Part shown: piece after piece, positions 54,644 to 63,713 of the stretch
Numbering within the stretch: the first letter of the stretch is position 1
Layout: the number at the start of each line of letters is the position of its first letter
The notes under the pieces: generated by a model
Database searches by the model: none
What the model was told of the DNA's origin: nothing
The model's input: only the letters and a program-made list of their open reading frames with translations
Made by a program: the position numbers and the translations under genes
NCBI RefSeq assembly: GCF_000719865.1
Contig: NZ_JOID01000002.1
Span: 62,001 to 126,000, forward strand
DNA length: 64,000 nt
Source of the DNA: Streptomyces albus subsp. albus
GTDB taxonomy: Bacteria > Actinomycetota > Actinomycetes > Streptomycetales > Streptomycetaceae
Reading direction: 5' to 3'

Positions 54644-56155
54644 ATGCGCAAGGCGTTGACGTGGCTGCCGGCACTGGCGGTGTTCCTGGGCACTCTGTGT
54701 GCCGGAACGGCACCGGCCGCCGCGAACACGGCCGCGGAGCCCGCCGGCCCGGGCACCGGCAGCACGGCGAACAGTGCGCGCGGCGCGGACCGCTCGGACC
54801 GTGCGGACCGTGCGGACAGGCCGGACAGTGGTGACATCAAGGACCGGATCCTGGCCATCCGCGGCATGCGTCTGGTGGAGGAGAAGCCGGTCGACGGCTA
54901 CCGCTTCTTCGTCCTGGAGTACACCCAGCCCGTCGACCACCGCCGCCCGTACCTCGGCACCTTCCAGCAGCGGCTCACCCTGCTGCACAAGGGCACCGAC
55001 CGCCCGGTGGTCTTCCACACCTCCGGCTACCACGTCTCCACCCAGCCCGGCCGCAGCGAGCCCACCCGCATCGTGGACGGCAACCAGGTCTCCCTGGAGT
55101 ACCGCTACTTCACCCCCTCCCGTCCGGACCCGGCCGACTGGTCCAAGCTGGACATCCGGCAGGGCGCCGACGACCAGCACCGCCTCTTCCGGGCCCTCCA
55201 GCGGATCTACCGCGCCAACTGGCTCTCCACCGGCGGCAGCAAGGGCGGCATGACCGCCACCTACTACCGCCGCTTCCACCCGCACGACATGGACGGCACC
55301 ATCGCCTACGTCGCACCCAACGACGTCCGCAACCGCGAGGACTCCGCCTACGACCGGTTCTTCGAACAGGTCTCCACCCCGGAGTGCCGGGCCGCGCTCA
55401 ACGCCGTCCAGCGCGAGGCCCTCGTCCGCCGCGACGAGATCGTCGGCCGCTATGAGGACTGGGCCCGGGAGAACGGGGCCACCTTCACCACCGTGGGCAG
55501 CGCCGACAAGGCGTACGAGAACGTCGTCATGGACCTGGTGTGGGCCTTCTGGCAGTACCGGACGGAGGCGGACTGCGCCGAGGTGCCCGCGCCCACGGCC
55601 TCCACGGACACCCTCTACACCTTCGTCGACGAGGTCTCCGGCTTCTCCTTCTACACCGACCAGGTCCTCGCCGGCTACGCGCCGTACTTCTACCAGGCCG
55701 GGACGGAGCTGGGCTGGCCCTCCTTCCGCACCCCGCACCTGGACGGCCTGCTCCGCCACCCGGGCATCTACCAGCCGCGCAGCTACGTCCCCCGGGACAT
55801 CCCGATGCGCTGGCGCGGCCGGGTGATGGACGACATCGACCGCTGGGTGCGCCACCGCGGCGAGCGGATGCTGTTCGTCTACGGCGAGAACGACCCGTGG
55901 GGCGCGGAACGGTTCCGCCCCGGCAAGGGCTCGCGCGACGCGTACGTCTTCACCGCGCCCGGCGCCAACCACGGGGCGAACATCGCCGGACTGACGCCGG
56001 AGGAACGGGACAAGGCCACCGCCGAGGTCCTGGAGTGGGCGGGCGTGGCGCCCGCCGCCGTCCGCCGTGACGCCTCGAAGGCCGAACCGCTGGCCGAGCG
56101 GGACGCGAAGCTCGACCGGAAACCCGTCGAGCCGCGCAACGCCCTGCGGCCGTAG
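54644..56155 (+). CDS. Secreted tripeptidyl aminopeptidase, PS-10 type (S37)
   Basis: 503 residues from the ATG at 54644 (GGGAGGG upstream). A signal peptide (LPALAVFLGTLCAGTAPAAA) leads to an Asp/Arg-rich linker, then the alpha/beta-hydrolase catalytic domain. The nucleophile lies in LSTGGSKGGMTATYYRR (about residue 197), the Asp in VYGENDPWG and the His in APGANHGANI, so the triad is complete. The S37 family of Streptomyces removes tripeptides from secreted protein N-termini or digests proteins outside. It converges on the lipoprotein gene at a strong hairpin. Confidence 0.9.
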   Translation: MRKALTWLPALAVFLGTLCAGTAPAAANTAAEPAGPGTGSTANSARGADRSDRADRADRPDSGDIKDRILAIRGMRLVEEKPVDGYRFFVLEYTQPVDHRRPYLGTFQQRLTLLHKGTDRPVVFHTSGYHVSTQPGRSEPTRIVDGNQVSLEYRYFTPSRPDPADWSKLDIRQGADDQHRLFRALQRIYRANWLSTGGSKGGMTATYYRRFHPHDMDGTIAYVAPNDVRNREDSAYDRFFEQVSTPECRAALNAVQREALVRRDEIVGRYEDWARENGATFTTVGSADKAYENVVMDLVWAFWQYRTEADCAEVPAPTASTDTLYTFVDEVSGFSFYTDQVLAGYAPYFYQAGTELGWPSFRTPHLDGLLRHPGIYQPRSYVPRDIPMRWRGRVMDDIDRWVRHRGERMLFVYGENDPWGAERFRPGKGSRDAYVFTAPGANHGANIAGLTPEERDKATAEVLEWAGVAPAAVRRDASKAEPLAERDAKLDRKPVEPRNALRP

Positions 56156-56186
56156 GCACGGCGCAGGCACGGCGCAGGCACGGCTT
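56155..56186 (+). repeat. 11-bp tandem repeat GGCACGGCGCA
   Basis: Two exact copies (56155-56165, 56166-56176) plus a partial third (56177-56186), beginning over the stop of the S37 gene. Confidence 0.8.
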
Positions 56187-56202
56187 GGAGGGCCGCACGG
56201 CA

Positions 56203-56237
56203 CGGGCGGGCGCCGGGTTGCCGACGGCGCCCGCCCG
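56203..56237. terminator. Bidirectional terminator hairpin
   Basis: A perfect 13-bp stem (56203-56215 with 56225-56237) and a 9-base loop between the convergent S37 and lipoprotein genes. Confidence 0.85.
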
Positions 56238-56245
56238 CCCGGCAC

Positions 56246-56923
56246 TCAGAGGCGGCGGGCGCAGCCGGTCGGCTTGTCGCCGCCCAGCCGGACGTACAGG
56301 TCCGTCGACCGGGGGCAGGAGGAGCGTTTCGCCACCGCCTTGGTCACCTTGAACTCCGGCGCGGGCACGGCGGATTCGGCGCAGGAGGTCTCCCGGACCT
56401 CGTTCTTCCGGGTCAGCCGGACGCAGTCGCCGGCGATCGTGCGCGGGCCGCCACCGCCGCCGGGGTCGCCGGGGTGCGGCGGCTCCAGATTGCGCATGCA
56501 GGCGTAGCCGCGCCGGGCCGCGGAGCCGCTGCCGCCGCTGTCGCCGATGCCGTCCGGGTGTTCGGTGATGTGCAGCAGGAAGTCCGTGCGGGCCGGGCAG
56601 ACCGGGCCGTCCTCGGTGCCGCCGTGGAAGCGGAGCAGCACCCTGGCCACGGCCCGCTCGCTGCCGCACGGCACCTCGTCGAAGGACCGGCGGCCGCGGG
56701 TGCTGCACTCGTTCTCGGCGAGGAAGACGACGTTGGGCGTGGACGCGCTCGCCGCCGCCTTGCCGTCGGGCCCGGCGATGCGGCCGGTGCCGGAGGTGTC
56801 CGGCTGCCCGCAGGCGGCGGCCAGGGTGAGCGGAAGGGCGAGCAGGACGCTCAGGGCGGCACGCCGCGCCCCTCGCGTGGTCCGTGCCGTCGCCGGTGTC
56901 CCGCTCTGTCGTCTCGCGCGCAT
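56246..56923 (-). CDS. Small cysteine-rich lipoprotein, function unknown
   Basis: 225 residues from the ATG at 56923. The N-terminus has twin-Arg clusters, a hydrophobic core and lipobox LAAAC (Cys near residue 37). The exported part contains about eight Cys (NECSTRGRRSFDEVPCGSER; CPARTDFLLHI; YACMRNLEPP; DCVRLTRKNEVRETSC; RSSCPRSTD; TGCARRL), probably in disulfides. It resembles small actinobacterial lipoproteins of unknown function. It follows the GH3 gene on the same strand by 113 bases. Confidence 0.75.
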   Translation of the reverse strand: MRARRQSGTPATARTTRGARRAALSVLLALPLTLAAACGQPDTSGTGRIAGPDGKAAASASTPNVVFLAENECSTRGRRSFDEVPCGSERAVARVLLRFHGGTEDGPVCPARTDFLLHITEHPDGIGDSGGSGSAARRGYACMRNLEPPHPGDPGGGGGPRTIAGDCVRLTRKNEVRETSCAESAVPAPEFKVTKAVAKRSSCPRSTDLYVRLGGDKPTGCARRL

Positions 56924-57036
56924 GGGCTCATCATCCCCCGTCCGCCGGACGCGGCCCGCGGGGGCGGGCGCACGCCCGGCGGGGGCGGGGCTTTTGCGGC
57001 GTACCGTCCGGGGATGCGCCGCGGGTGGCGTAGCGG

Positions 57037-58893
57037 TCAGTACGACAGGCCGTGGCCGATCGGGTACAGCACCTGCTCCGGGTCGTCCGCGTCGGTGACC
57101 GGAACGGGCAGCCGGCCGACCGGGTCCACCCGGCCCGCGATCACCCGGGCGGCGGCGCGCATCTCCCCGTCCGTCCAGGAGTAGCTCGCCAGCGAGGCCG
57201 CGACGCCGTCGAGCCGGGCGATGTCGTACGGGTTGCGGATGGCCAGCTGGACGACGGGGACTCCGGTCGCGACGAGCCGGGAGACCAGGGTGCGCTGCGG
57301 GGACGTGGCGGTCACGTTGTAGGTGGCCACCACCACCGCGTCCCGGCCGGACGCGGCGGCCGCGGCCCGCTCGATCAGCTCGGGGGTCGGGGTGACGCCG
57401 GTGGAGAGCGCTGTGGCGGTGAAGCCCAGTTCGGTGAGGGTCCGGGCGAGGACGGTCGTGGGCGGGCCGCCGGTTCCGGAGGGGGCGGCCGGGTCGGCGC
57501 CCACCACCAGCAGGTCCTGGTGCCTGCGGGGCTTCAGGGGCAGCGTGCGGTGGCCGCCGGTCCGCCGGTTGAGGACCAGCGTGGTGGTGCGGTCGGCGAT
57601 CCGCTGGGCCGCCCGCAGGTGCGGCGGGACGCCGACGGTGCGGTCGACGCCCTCGTGGGTCACGTACGGCTCGTCGAAGAGGCCGCGGCGCTGCTTGAGC
57701 TCCAGGATGCGCAGCAGCGAGGTGTCGACGCGCTCCTCGCTGATCTCGCCGCTCTCCACGGCCGCCAGCACGGCGTTGTAGGCGAGCCGGAAGTCCGGCG
57801 GGTTCAGGAGCTGGTCGACGCCGGCCTTGAGGGCGAGGACGGGCACCCGCTCGTCGCCGTACTTCTGCCGCACGCCCGCCATGTCGAGGGCGTCGGTCAC
57901 CACGACGCCCTCGTAGCCGAGGCGTTCCCGCAGGATGCCGGTGAGGATCGGCCGGGAGAGGGTCGCCGGGTCCCCGGCCGGGTCGAGGGCGGGGACGACC
58001 AGATGCGCCGTCATGATCGAGTCGACGCCCGCGGCGATGGCGGCGCGGAACGGCGGCGCGTCGAGCCGCTGCCACTCCTCCTCGCTGTGGGTGATGACCG
58101 GGAGGCCGGTGTGGCTGTCGGTGTGGGTGTCGCCGTGGCCCGGGAAGTGCTTGGCGGTGGCCGCGACGCAGGCGCTCTGATAACCCTTCACCTGGGCCGC
58201 GACCAGGCGGGCGACGGCATCCGGATCGGCACCGAACGACCGCACGCCGATGACCGGGTTGGCCGGGTTGACGTTGACGTCGGCGACCGGCGCGTAGTCC
58301 TGGCGGACGCCCATGGCGGCCAGTTCCGAACCGGAGATGAACGCGGCCCTGCGAGCGTCCTCACGGGAACCGTCCGCGCCGAGCGCCATCGCACCCGGCA
58401 GCAGGGTGGCGGGCGCGCCCACACGGGCCACGAGGCCGTGTTCCTGATCGGTGGAGATGAGCAGGGGGACGGGGGTGGGCTGGGCGAGGCCGGCGCGCTG
58501 GATGCCGTTCGACAGGTCGGCGATCTGGTGCGGATCGCGGACGTTGTGCGCCCAGGCGAAGTAGATGATGCCGCCGACGTGGTACTCGGAGACCAGTTCG
58601 GCCGCGGTGGAGACCCCGATCTCCTTGCGGTTGGCGGCGGCGTCGGCCGGGTCCGGGTCGGTGGCGGAATGCCCGTACACCCGCATGACGAACAGCTGGC
58701 CGACCTTCTCGCGCAGGCTCATCCCGGCGATGAGGCGGCGGAGTCTCCGCCGGTCGACGGGGTGGTGGCCCGGGGAGTGTCCCGGCGGATGCGGCGGCCC
58801 GGCGGCGAGGACCTCGCCGGCGCCGGTGGCGGCGAGCGCCGCCGCTGCGGCGGTGGCGGTGAGCAGGGTGCGGCGGGACGGGGAGTGGTGCAC
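57037..58893 (-). CDS. Tat-exported GH3 beta-N-acetylglucosaminidase-like glycosidase
   Basis: A 618-residue GH3 enzyme. The N-terminus SRRTLLTATAAAAALAATGA is a Tat signal. Residues 55-400 are the TIM-barrel catalytic domain: MSLREKVGQLFVMR, STDQEHGLVARV, KHFPGHGDTHTDSHTGLP (the His/Asp loop characteristic of NagZ-type enzymes), and VVVTDALDM with the nucleophile Asp. Residues 420-618 are the second alpha/beta domain. It probably releases GlcNAc from chitin or cell-wall fragments outside. GTG start with GGAAGGAG six bases upstream; a GAAA-TTTC inverted repeat lies farther upstream. Confidence 0.9.
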   Translation of the reverse strand: MHHSPSRRTLLTATAAAAALAATGAGEVLAAGPPHPPGHSPGHHPVDRRRLRRLIAGMSLREKVGQLFVMRVYGHSATDPDPADAAANRKEIGVSTAAELVSEYHVGGIIYFAWAHNVRDPHQIADLSNGIQRAGLAQPTPVPLLISTDQEHGLVARVGAPATLLPGAMALGADGSREDARRAAFISGSELAAMGVRQDYAPVADVNVNPANPVIGVRSFGADPDAVARLVAAQVKGYQSACVAATAKHFPGHGDTHTDSHTGLPVITHSEEEWQRLDAPPFRAAIAAGVDSIMTAHLVVPALDPAGDPATLSRPILTGILRERLGYEGVVVTDALDMAGVRQKYGDERVPVLALKAGVDQLLNPPDFRLAYNAVLAAVESGEISEERVDTSLLRILELKQRRGLFDEPYVTHEGVDRTVGVPPHLRAAQRIADRTTTLVLNRRTGGHRTLPLKPRRHQDLLVVGADPAAPSGTGGPPTTVLARTLTELGFTATALSTGVTPTPELIERAAAAASGRDAVVVATYNVTATSPQRTLVSRLVATGVPVVQLAIRNPYDIARLDGVAASLASYSWTDGEMRAAARVIAGRVDPVGRLPVPVTDADDPEQVLYPIGHGLSY

Positions 58894-59131
58894 GGTGCGC
58901 TCCTTCCGTACGGAGGTGGCGGGCGCCGGAGCGGCCCGCGGCCGCCGCCCGCGCCCGCGGTGGCCGGCGGGGGCGGCCCGGGGCGGCGAGGGCCGGGCCG
59001 GGGCGGAGGGGCCGGTGTCCTTGAGCGGGGTGGCGGGCGGGTGTCGCGATCCGGCGGCCTGACGGTCCGGCGGCTCGGTGGCTCGGTGGCGCGATGGCTC
59101 GGCGGGGCTCGGCGGGGGCGGGGCGGATGAA

Positions 59132-59170
59132 GGAAACTTCCAGCCGTCAACGGATATCCGGAAAGTTTCC
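59132..59170. promoter_or_regulatory. GGAAACTTCC / GGAAAGTTTCC inverted repeats upstream of GH3
   Basis: GGAAACTTCC (59132-59141) and GGAAAGTTTCC (59160-59170) flank a perfect CGGATATCCG palindrome (59151-59160). GAAA-S-TTTC elements are common operators of glycosidase genes, but the distance to GH3 (about 240 bases) is long. The rest of 58894-59259 shows nothing clear. Confidence 0.5.
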
Positions 59171-59259
59171 GCCAGTCAATGGGCCGTGCGCTCCATGGGC
59201 CCGTACGGGTCGCGCGCCGTCCGCGCGGCGGGGGCGGCGAGGGCTGCGGGACGCCGCCG

Positions 59260-60177
59260 TCAGCCCCGCTTCCGCTCCGGCTCGGCACGCCAGTGGCGTC
59301 GCAGCGCGCCGACCGTCTCCACGATGGCGGGACGGCGTGCCGCGCCGGGCCGCCACAGGGCGTACAGCCGGCGCACCGGGGCGGGCTCCAGCGGCACCAC
59401 CGTCACCTCCCCGGGCAGCGGACCCCGTCCCAGCCAGGGCACCAGGGCGATGCCGAGACCGGCGGCCACCAGGGCGGTCTGGGTCTCGTACTCGGCCACC
59501 TGGTGTGCCAGTACGGGCTCTTGGCCGGCCGCGCGCAGGGTCCGCACCAGCCAGTCGTGGCAGACCGACCCCGGCGGCTGGCAGATCCAGCGCTCCCCGG
59601 CCAGTTCCTCCCGCCGCACGGCCTCCCGGCCGGCCAACGGGTGCCCGGCGGGCACCAGCAGCTCCGACGGATCGTCACCGATCACCGTGCGTTCGACGCC
59701 TTCGGGGGTGGGCAGCGGCGCGACGTCCCAGTCGTGCGCCACGGCCAGGTCGATCACACCGCGGGCCACCAGCGCGGGCGACAGATGAGGGTCCGCCTCG
59801 GTGAGCCGTACGTCCAAGGAGGCATGACGGGCCGACAGTTCGGCGAGGACACCGGGCAGCAGGCCGCGGGCCGCCGTCGGGAAGGCCGCGACGGAGAGCA
59901 GCCCCGAGGGCTGCCCCCGCCGTTCCTCCAGCTCAGTCTCCGCCCGCTCCATCAGCGCGAGCAGTTGTTCGGCCGCCGCCGCCAGCGCCTCCGCCGCGTC
60001 GGTGAGCACCACGCCCCGGCCGCGCCGTTCCAGCAGCGGGGTGCGGGTCTCCCGTTCCAGCTTGGCGATCTGCTGGGAGACGGCGGACGGGCTGTAGCCC
60101 AGGGCGTCGGCCGCGGCGGCGACCGAGCCGTGCACGGCCACCGCGTGCAGGGCCCGCAGCCGGGGCAGATCGAGCAC
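59260..60177 (-). CDS. LysR-family regulator
   Basis: 305 residues. The winged HTH is LPRLRALHAVAVHGSVAAAA, then ALGYSPSAVSQQIAKLER; the effector domain (90-300) includes GVIDLAVAHDWDV and VAAGLGIALVPWLG. It diverges from the EamA exporter across 380 bases that hold four TGAAGCA half-sites, so it very likely controls the exporter. GTG at 60177 with GGGAGAA upstream. The inducer is unknown. Confidence 0.9.
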   Translation of the reverse strand: MLDLPRLRALHAVAVHGSVAAAADALGYSPSAVSQQIAKLERETRTPLLERRGRGVVLTDAAEALAAAAEQLLALMERAETELEERRGQPSGLLSVAAFPTAARGLLPGVLAELSARHASLDVRLTEADPHLSPALVARGVIDLAVAHDWDVAPLPTPEGVERTVIGDDPSELLVPAGHPLAGREAVRREELAGERWICQPPGSVCHDWLVRTLRAAGQEPVLAHQVAEYETQTALVAAGLGIALVPWLGRGPLPGEVTVVPLEPAPVRRLYALWRPGAARRPAIVETVGALRRHWRAEPERKRG

Positions 60178-60344
60178 GGTCCGTTCTCCCTTCCCGCGCC
60201 GGCGGGCCGGGCGACGGACGGTCCCGGGTGTGGTCGCGGCGCGGCTGTCGAACAGTTGACCACGGGGAGGGGGAGGTGCGGGAGCCGGGCCCGGGGACGG
60301 CCGGGGCGGCCGGCAGGGCGGACCGGAAGCGCGGACGAGAGGCG

Positions 60345-60448
60345 CGGACCGGAAGTCCGGAGCGGAAGTCCGGACCGGAAGTCCGGACCGGAAGTCCGGA
60401 CCGGAAGTCCGGACCGGAAGTCCGGACCGGAAGTCCGGAGCGGAAGCC
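60345..60448. repeat. 13-bp tandem repeat, eight copies, in the LysR-EamA gap
   Basis: Unit CGGACCGGAAGTC repeats without spacers from 60345 to 60448: six match it exactly, the second has GAGC for GACC and the last has two differences. 13 is not a multiple of three and no gene is supported here, so it is a non-coding array. Each unit junction forms a CCGGA..TCCGG inverted motif. Confidence 0.9.
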
Positions 60449-60481
60449 CGGGGAGCCGGGCCGCCGGGGCCCCCGTCCCGG

Positions 60482-60532
60482 GATGAAGCACTGCTTCATC
60501 ATCCGGTGAAGCATTCCGTGCTGGTGCTTCAC
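60482..60532. promoter_or_regulatory. TGAAGCA/TGCTTCA palindrome array, likely LysR operator
   Basis: GATGAAGCA-c-TGCTTCATC (60482-60500) is perfect. A second pair, GTGAAGCA (60506-60513) and TGCTTCAC (60525-60532), has an 11-base gap. Four half-sites in 51 bases just upstream of the EamA gene fit a LysR recognition plus activation site. Confidence 0.75.
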
Positions 60533-60557
60533 GGTCCGCCGCGGCGATGCTCGCACC

Positions 60558-61625
60558 ATGCGTGCCGTACACACCGCCCTGGCCGTCCTCGTCGCCGCCG
60601 TCTGGGGCGTCAACTTCGTGGTCATCGAAGTCGGCCTCGGCCACTTCCCGCCGCTGCTCTTCTCCGCCCTGCGCTTCCTGGTGGCGGCACTGCCCGCCGT
60701 CTTCTTCGTGGGACGGCCGCCCGTCGCCTGGCGTTGGGTCGTCGCGGTCGGGCTCGCGCTCGGCGTGGCCAAGTTCGGACTGCTGTTCGTCGGGATGGAC
60801 GCCGGGATGCCGGCCGGACTCTCCTCTCTCGTGCTGCAGATCCAGGCCGTCTTCACCGCCCTGTTCGCGATGGCGGTGCTCGGCGAACGCCCCGGTGGCG
60901 TGCGGCTGCTGGGCATGGCCACCGCCCTGGCCGGCATCACCGTCGCCGCCGTCGACGAGGGCGCCTCCGGACCGCTGTCCGGCTTCCTCCTCGTCGTCGC
61001 GGCCGCCGCCTGCTGGGGGGTGTCGAACGTGATGACACGGCTTGCCGCGCCCTCGGACGCCTTCCGTTTCATGATCTGGGTGAGCGCCGTGCCGGTGCTG
61101 CCGCTGCTCGGGCTGTCCCTGCTGGTCGAGGGGCCCGAGGCCGGCTCGGCGGCCCTGCGGTCGATCGACGCGGGCGGGGCCGGGGCGGTCCTCTACGTCG
61201 CCTGGTGCGCCACCGTGTTCGGTTTCGGGGCCTGGGGCTTCCTGCTCCGCCGGTATCCCGCCTCGTCCGTCGCCCCGTTCTCCCTGCTGGTGCCGGTCTT
61301 CGGGATGTCCTCCGCGGCACTGCTGCTGGGCGAGGACGTCAGCGCTCTGCGGTGGTGCGCCGCGGTGCTGCTGGTCGGCGGAGTGGCCGTCACCTCGTTC
61401 GGCGGGCGCGCCGGGCCCGGACGCGGCAACGGCGGCCCGGACGGGGACGGCCGGGGCCGGGGTCCCGTCAGGCGGACTGGGTCAGCAGCCCCAGCAGATG
61501 ATCGCGGCCCGGTGCCAGCAGCCCCGGCAGCTCCGGGGCCCGCGGGTACCAGCGCTTCTCGAACTCCCAGCACAGCCAGCCCGCGCCCGCGTCCGGACGG
61601 GTCTCTCCCGCGTCCTGCCGGGTGA
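60558..61625 (+). CDS. EamA/DMT-superfamily exporter
   Basis: 355 residues. Ten transmembrane helices in two five-helix repeats are visible (AVLVAAVWGVNFVVIEVGLG; PPLLFSALRFLVAALPAVFF; GFLLVVAAAACWGVSNVMTR; ASSVAPFSLLVPVFGMSSAA), the RhaT/RarD/YdcZ-like amino-acid or metabolite exporter fold. The membrane part ends near residue 290; the rest is a Gly/Pro tail that runs 158 bases into the convergent isomerase-like gene. Ribosome site is weak. Confidence 0.85.
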   Translation: MRAVHTALAVLVAAVWGVNFVVIEVGLGHFPPLLFSALRFLVAALPAVFFVGRPPVAWRWVVAVGLALGVAKFGLLFVGMDAGMPAGLSSLVLQIQAVFTALFAMAVLGERPGGVRLLGMATALAGITVAAVDEGASGPLSGFLLVVAAAACWGVSNVMTRLAAPSDAFRFMIWVSAVPVLPLLGLSLLVEGPEAGSAALRSIDAGGAGAVLYVAWCATVFGFGAWGFLLRRYPASSVAPFSLLVPVFGMSSAALLLGEDVSALRWCAAVLLVGGVAVTSFGGRAGPGRGNGGPDGDGRGRGPVRRTGSAAPADDRGPVPAAPAAPGPAGTSASRTPSTASPRPRPDGSLPRPAG

Positions 61626-62292
61626 GCAGGTCCACGCACTCGGCGAGGGGCAGCACGCCCGCCCCGAGCGGCAGCGGGCTGGTGTCCTCCACCGACGCGA
61701 TGTCCTTGACCTGGACGTAGCCGAGATGCGGGGCGAGCACGGCGTAGGTCGTCTCCGGGTCCTCGCCGGCCAGCCAGGGGTGCATGACGTCCCAGATCGC
61801 GCCGACGGACGCATGCCCGACCAGGCCCAGCACGCGCGCCGTGTCGGCGCCCCGGCGGTGCGAGTCGTGGGTCTCCAGGAGAAGGGTGACGCCCAGGTCG
61901 GCGGCGCGCGGTGCGGCGGCCCCGAGACGGCGCGCGGCAGCCGCGTCGGCCTCCTGCGTCGTCGGCTGGTCCACCCCGCCGGGGAACACCCGTACGTAAG
62001 GGGCGCCCAGGTCGTGCGCGAGGGCCAGGAGCCCGTGCAGCTCGTCGACGACCGTCTCGTCGTCACCGGGGGCCGCGACGCGGGTGTAGCCGGCCGCGCT
62101 GAGGACGCGCACCCCGGCGTCCTGGAAGCGGCGCACGGTCTCCTTGCGGACCTCGGCGCCCACTCCGGGGTGCACGGGCTCGTCGGGGTGGACGCGCAGC
62201 TCCACACCGTGGAAGCCGTTGTCCGCGGCGAGCCGCGCCACCTCGGAGATCTCCATGCCGGGGACACCGAGGGTCGAGAAGGCGAGTTGCAC
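61468..62292 (-). CDS. Sugar phosphate isomerase/epimerase-like TIM barrel
   Basis: 274 residues from the GTG at 62292 (AGGAG five bases upstream). It starts QLAFSTLGVPGMEISEVAR and shows GFHGVELRVHP, YVRVFPGGVD, VTLLLETHDS, VGAIWDVMHPW and YVQVKDIASVED, with the metal-binding Glu/Asp/His positions of xylose-isomerase-like (AP_endonuc_2) barrels. It probably isomerises or epimerises a sugar or inositol derivative. Same direction as the LacI gene, 211 bases downstream of it. Confidence 0.85.
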   Translation of the reverse strand: MQLAFSTLGVPGMEISEVARLAADNGFHGVELRVHPDEPVHPGVGAEVRKETVRRFQDAGVRVLSAAGYTRVAAPGDDETVVDELHGLLALAHDLGAPYVRVFPGGVDQPTTQEADAAAARRLGAAAPRAADLGVTLLLETHDSHRRGADTARVLGLVGHASVGAIWDVMHPWLAGEDPETTYAVLAPHLGYVQVKDIASVEDTSPLPLGAGVLPLAECVDLLTRQDAGETRPDAGAGWLCWEFEKRWYPRAPELPGLLAPGRDHLLGLLTQSA

Positions 62293-62503
62293 GGGGGCTC
62301 CTGGGGCGTGTCGGTCGGGTGGGTCCTGCCGGCGCCGCGCGGGGCGGGCGCCGGACGGCCGTCTGGGTCCGTACCGCCACCCCTGCCGGGTTCGCACGGA
62401 CACAAGCCGAGTGCCCGGAGTCGGCGCGGACATGCCGGACGGTCCCGCACGGGCCTGTCCCGGACGAGGGCCGGCGCGGTGGCCCCCGGGCCACCCGGCC
62501 CGG

Positions 62504-63559
62504 TCAGCGCGGCGGGGCGGTGGAGGCGCGGACCATGAGCTCCGCCCGGACGGTGGCCACGCCACCGGGCGGTGCCGTCTCGCGGTCCATCGCCAGCCGC
62601 CCCGCGCGGGCCCCGGCGTCCTGGAGCGGCAGCCGTACGGTCGTCAGCGCGGGGACGGCGTCCGCGCTGAAGGGGAGGTCGTCGAAGCCGGCCACGGAGA
62701 CGTCCTCCGGGATGCGCAGCCCCCGGTCGCGGAGGGCGGCGAAGGCGCCGAGGGCGATGGTGTCGTTCGCGGCGACGACGGCTGTCATCGCGGGCTCCCT
62801 GCGCAGCAGTTCGAGGGTGGCGTCGTAGCCGGAGGCGCGGTCGAAGGAACCGTGCACGGTCAGCCGCTCCGCGCCCTCGGTGAGCCCGGCGGCGGCGAGG
62901 GCCGCGCGGTGGCCCTCCAGCCGGTGCCGGGTGGTGGTCCGGTCCGGCGGCCCGGTGACGTACCCGATGCGGCGGTGGCCCAGGGCGAGCAGGTGTTCGG
63001 TCAGCCGCTGGGCGCCGCCCCGGTTGTCGAAGGCCAGGGTGGTGACGGCCGGCTCGCCGTCCCCGCTGTGCGGCAGCGGCGGCCGGCCGCAGAGGACGAC
63101 GCGGGTGCCGGCGGCGGTCAGCCGGCCGAGCTTGGCCGCCACGGCGGCGGCGTGGTCCGCGCCCTCCGCGGCGCCGCCGGTGACGACCACGGCGGCGGCC
63201 CGCTGGCGCTGGAGCAGGGTGAGGTAGGTGAGTTCCCGCTCCGGGGAGCCGCCGGTGTTGCAGACGACGGCCAGCTTCCCCCCGCCCCCGGGGAGACCGG
63301 CGATCTCCGACTGCACGGCCCCCGCGATGATCCCGAAGAACGGGTCGGCGATGTCGTTGACGAGGATGCCGACCAGGTCGGAGGTGGCCGCGGCGAGGGC
63401 GCTGGCCGGCCCGTTCACCACGTAGTCCAGCTCGTTCACCGCCCGCAGCACCCGCGCCCGGGTGGCCTCGGAGACCGGATAGTTGCCGCTGAGCACCCTG
63501 GAGACCGTGGCCGAGGAGACCTTGGCGTGCGCCGCCACATCCGCCAGAGTCACTGCCAT
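62504..63559 (-). CDS. LacI-family repressor
   Basis: 351 residues. The HTH and hinge (TLADVAAHAKVSSATVSRVL, then SGNYPVSEATRARVLRAVN) precede a periplasmic-binding-protein-like sensor domain with ISDPFFG-type NDIADPFFGIIAGAVQSEIA and GFDDLPFSADAVPALTTVRL. Sugar or sugar-derivative inducer expected. ATG at 63559 with GGAGGAAC upstream. Divergent from the DUF6807 gene across 250 bases containing a GAAAGCGCTTTC site. Confidence 0.92.
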   Translation of the reverse strand: MAVTLADVAAHAKVSSATVSRVLSGNYPVSEATRARVLRAVNELDYVVNGPASALAAATSDLVGILVNDIADPFFGIIAGAVQSEIAGLPGGGGKLAVVCNTGGSPERELTYLTLLQRQRAAAVVVTGGAAEGADHAAAVAAKLGRLTAAGTRVVLCGRPPLPHSGDGEPAVTTLAFDNRGGAQRLTEHLLALGHRRIGYVTGPPDRTTTRHRLEGHRAALAAAGLTEGAERLTVHGSFDRASGYDATLELLRREPAMTAVVAANDTIALGAFAALRDRGLRIPEDVSVAGFDDLPFSADAVPALTTVRLPLQDAGARAGRLAMDRETAPPGGVATVRAELMVRASTAPPR

Positions 63560-63713
63560 CTGTTCCTCCGTGTCGCCGCCGGACGGTGCGGGACCTCCCA
63601 TCCGATCCCCCCCGGGCATGCTCTCACCCGCACGGCGCGCGGAGCACCCGGCCGGTGGATTGCCGACCGCAGTCTTGTCGACGCCTGTGCGCTCTGCCTA
63701 GGGTCCCTCTCGC

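Noticed and set aside
60345..60448. Possible CRISPR array
   Set aside because: Units are 13 bp and adjacent with no unique spacers, and no cas genes are present.
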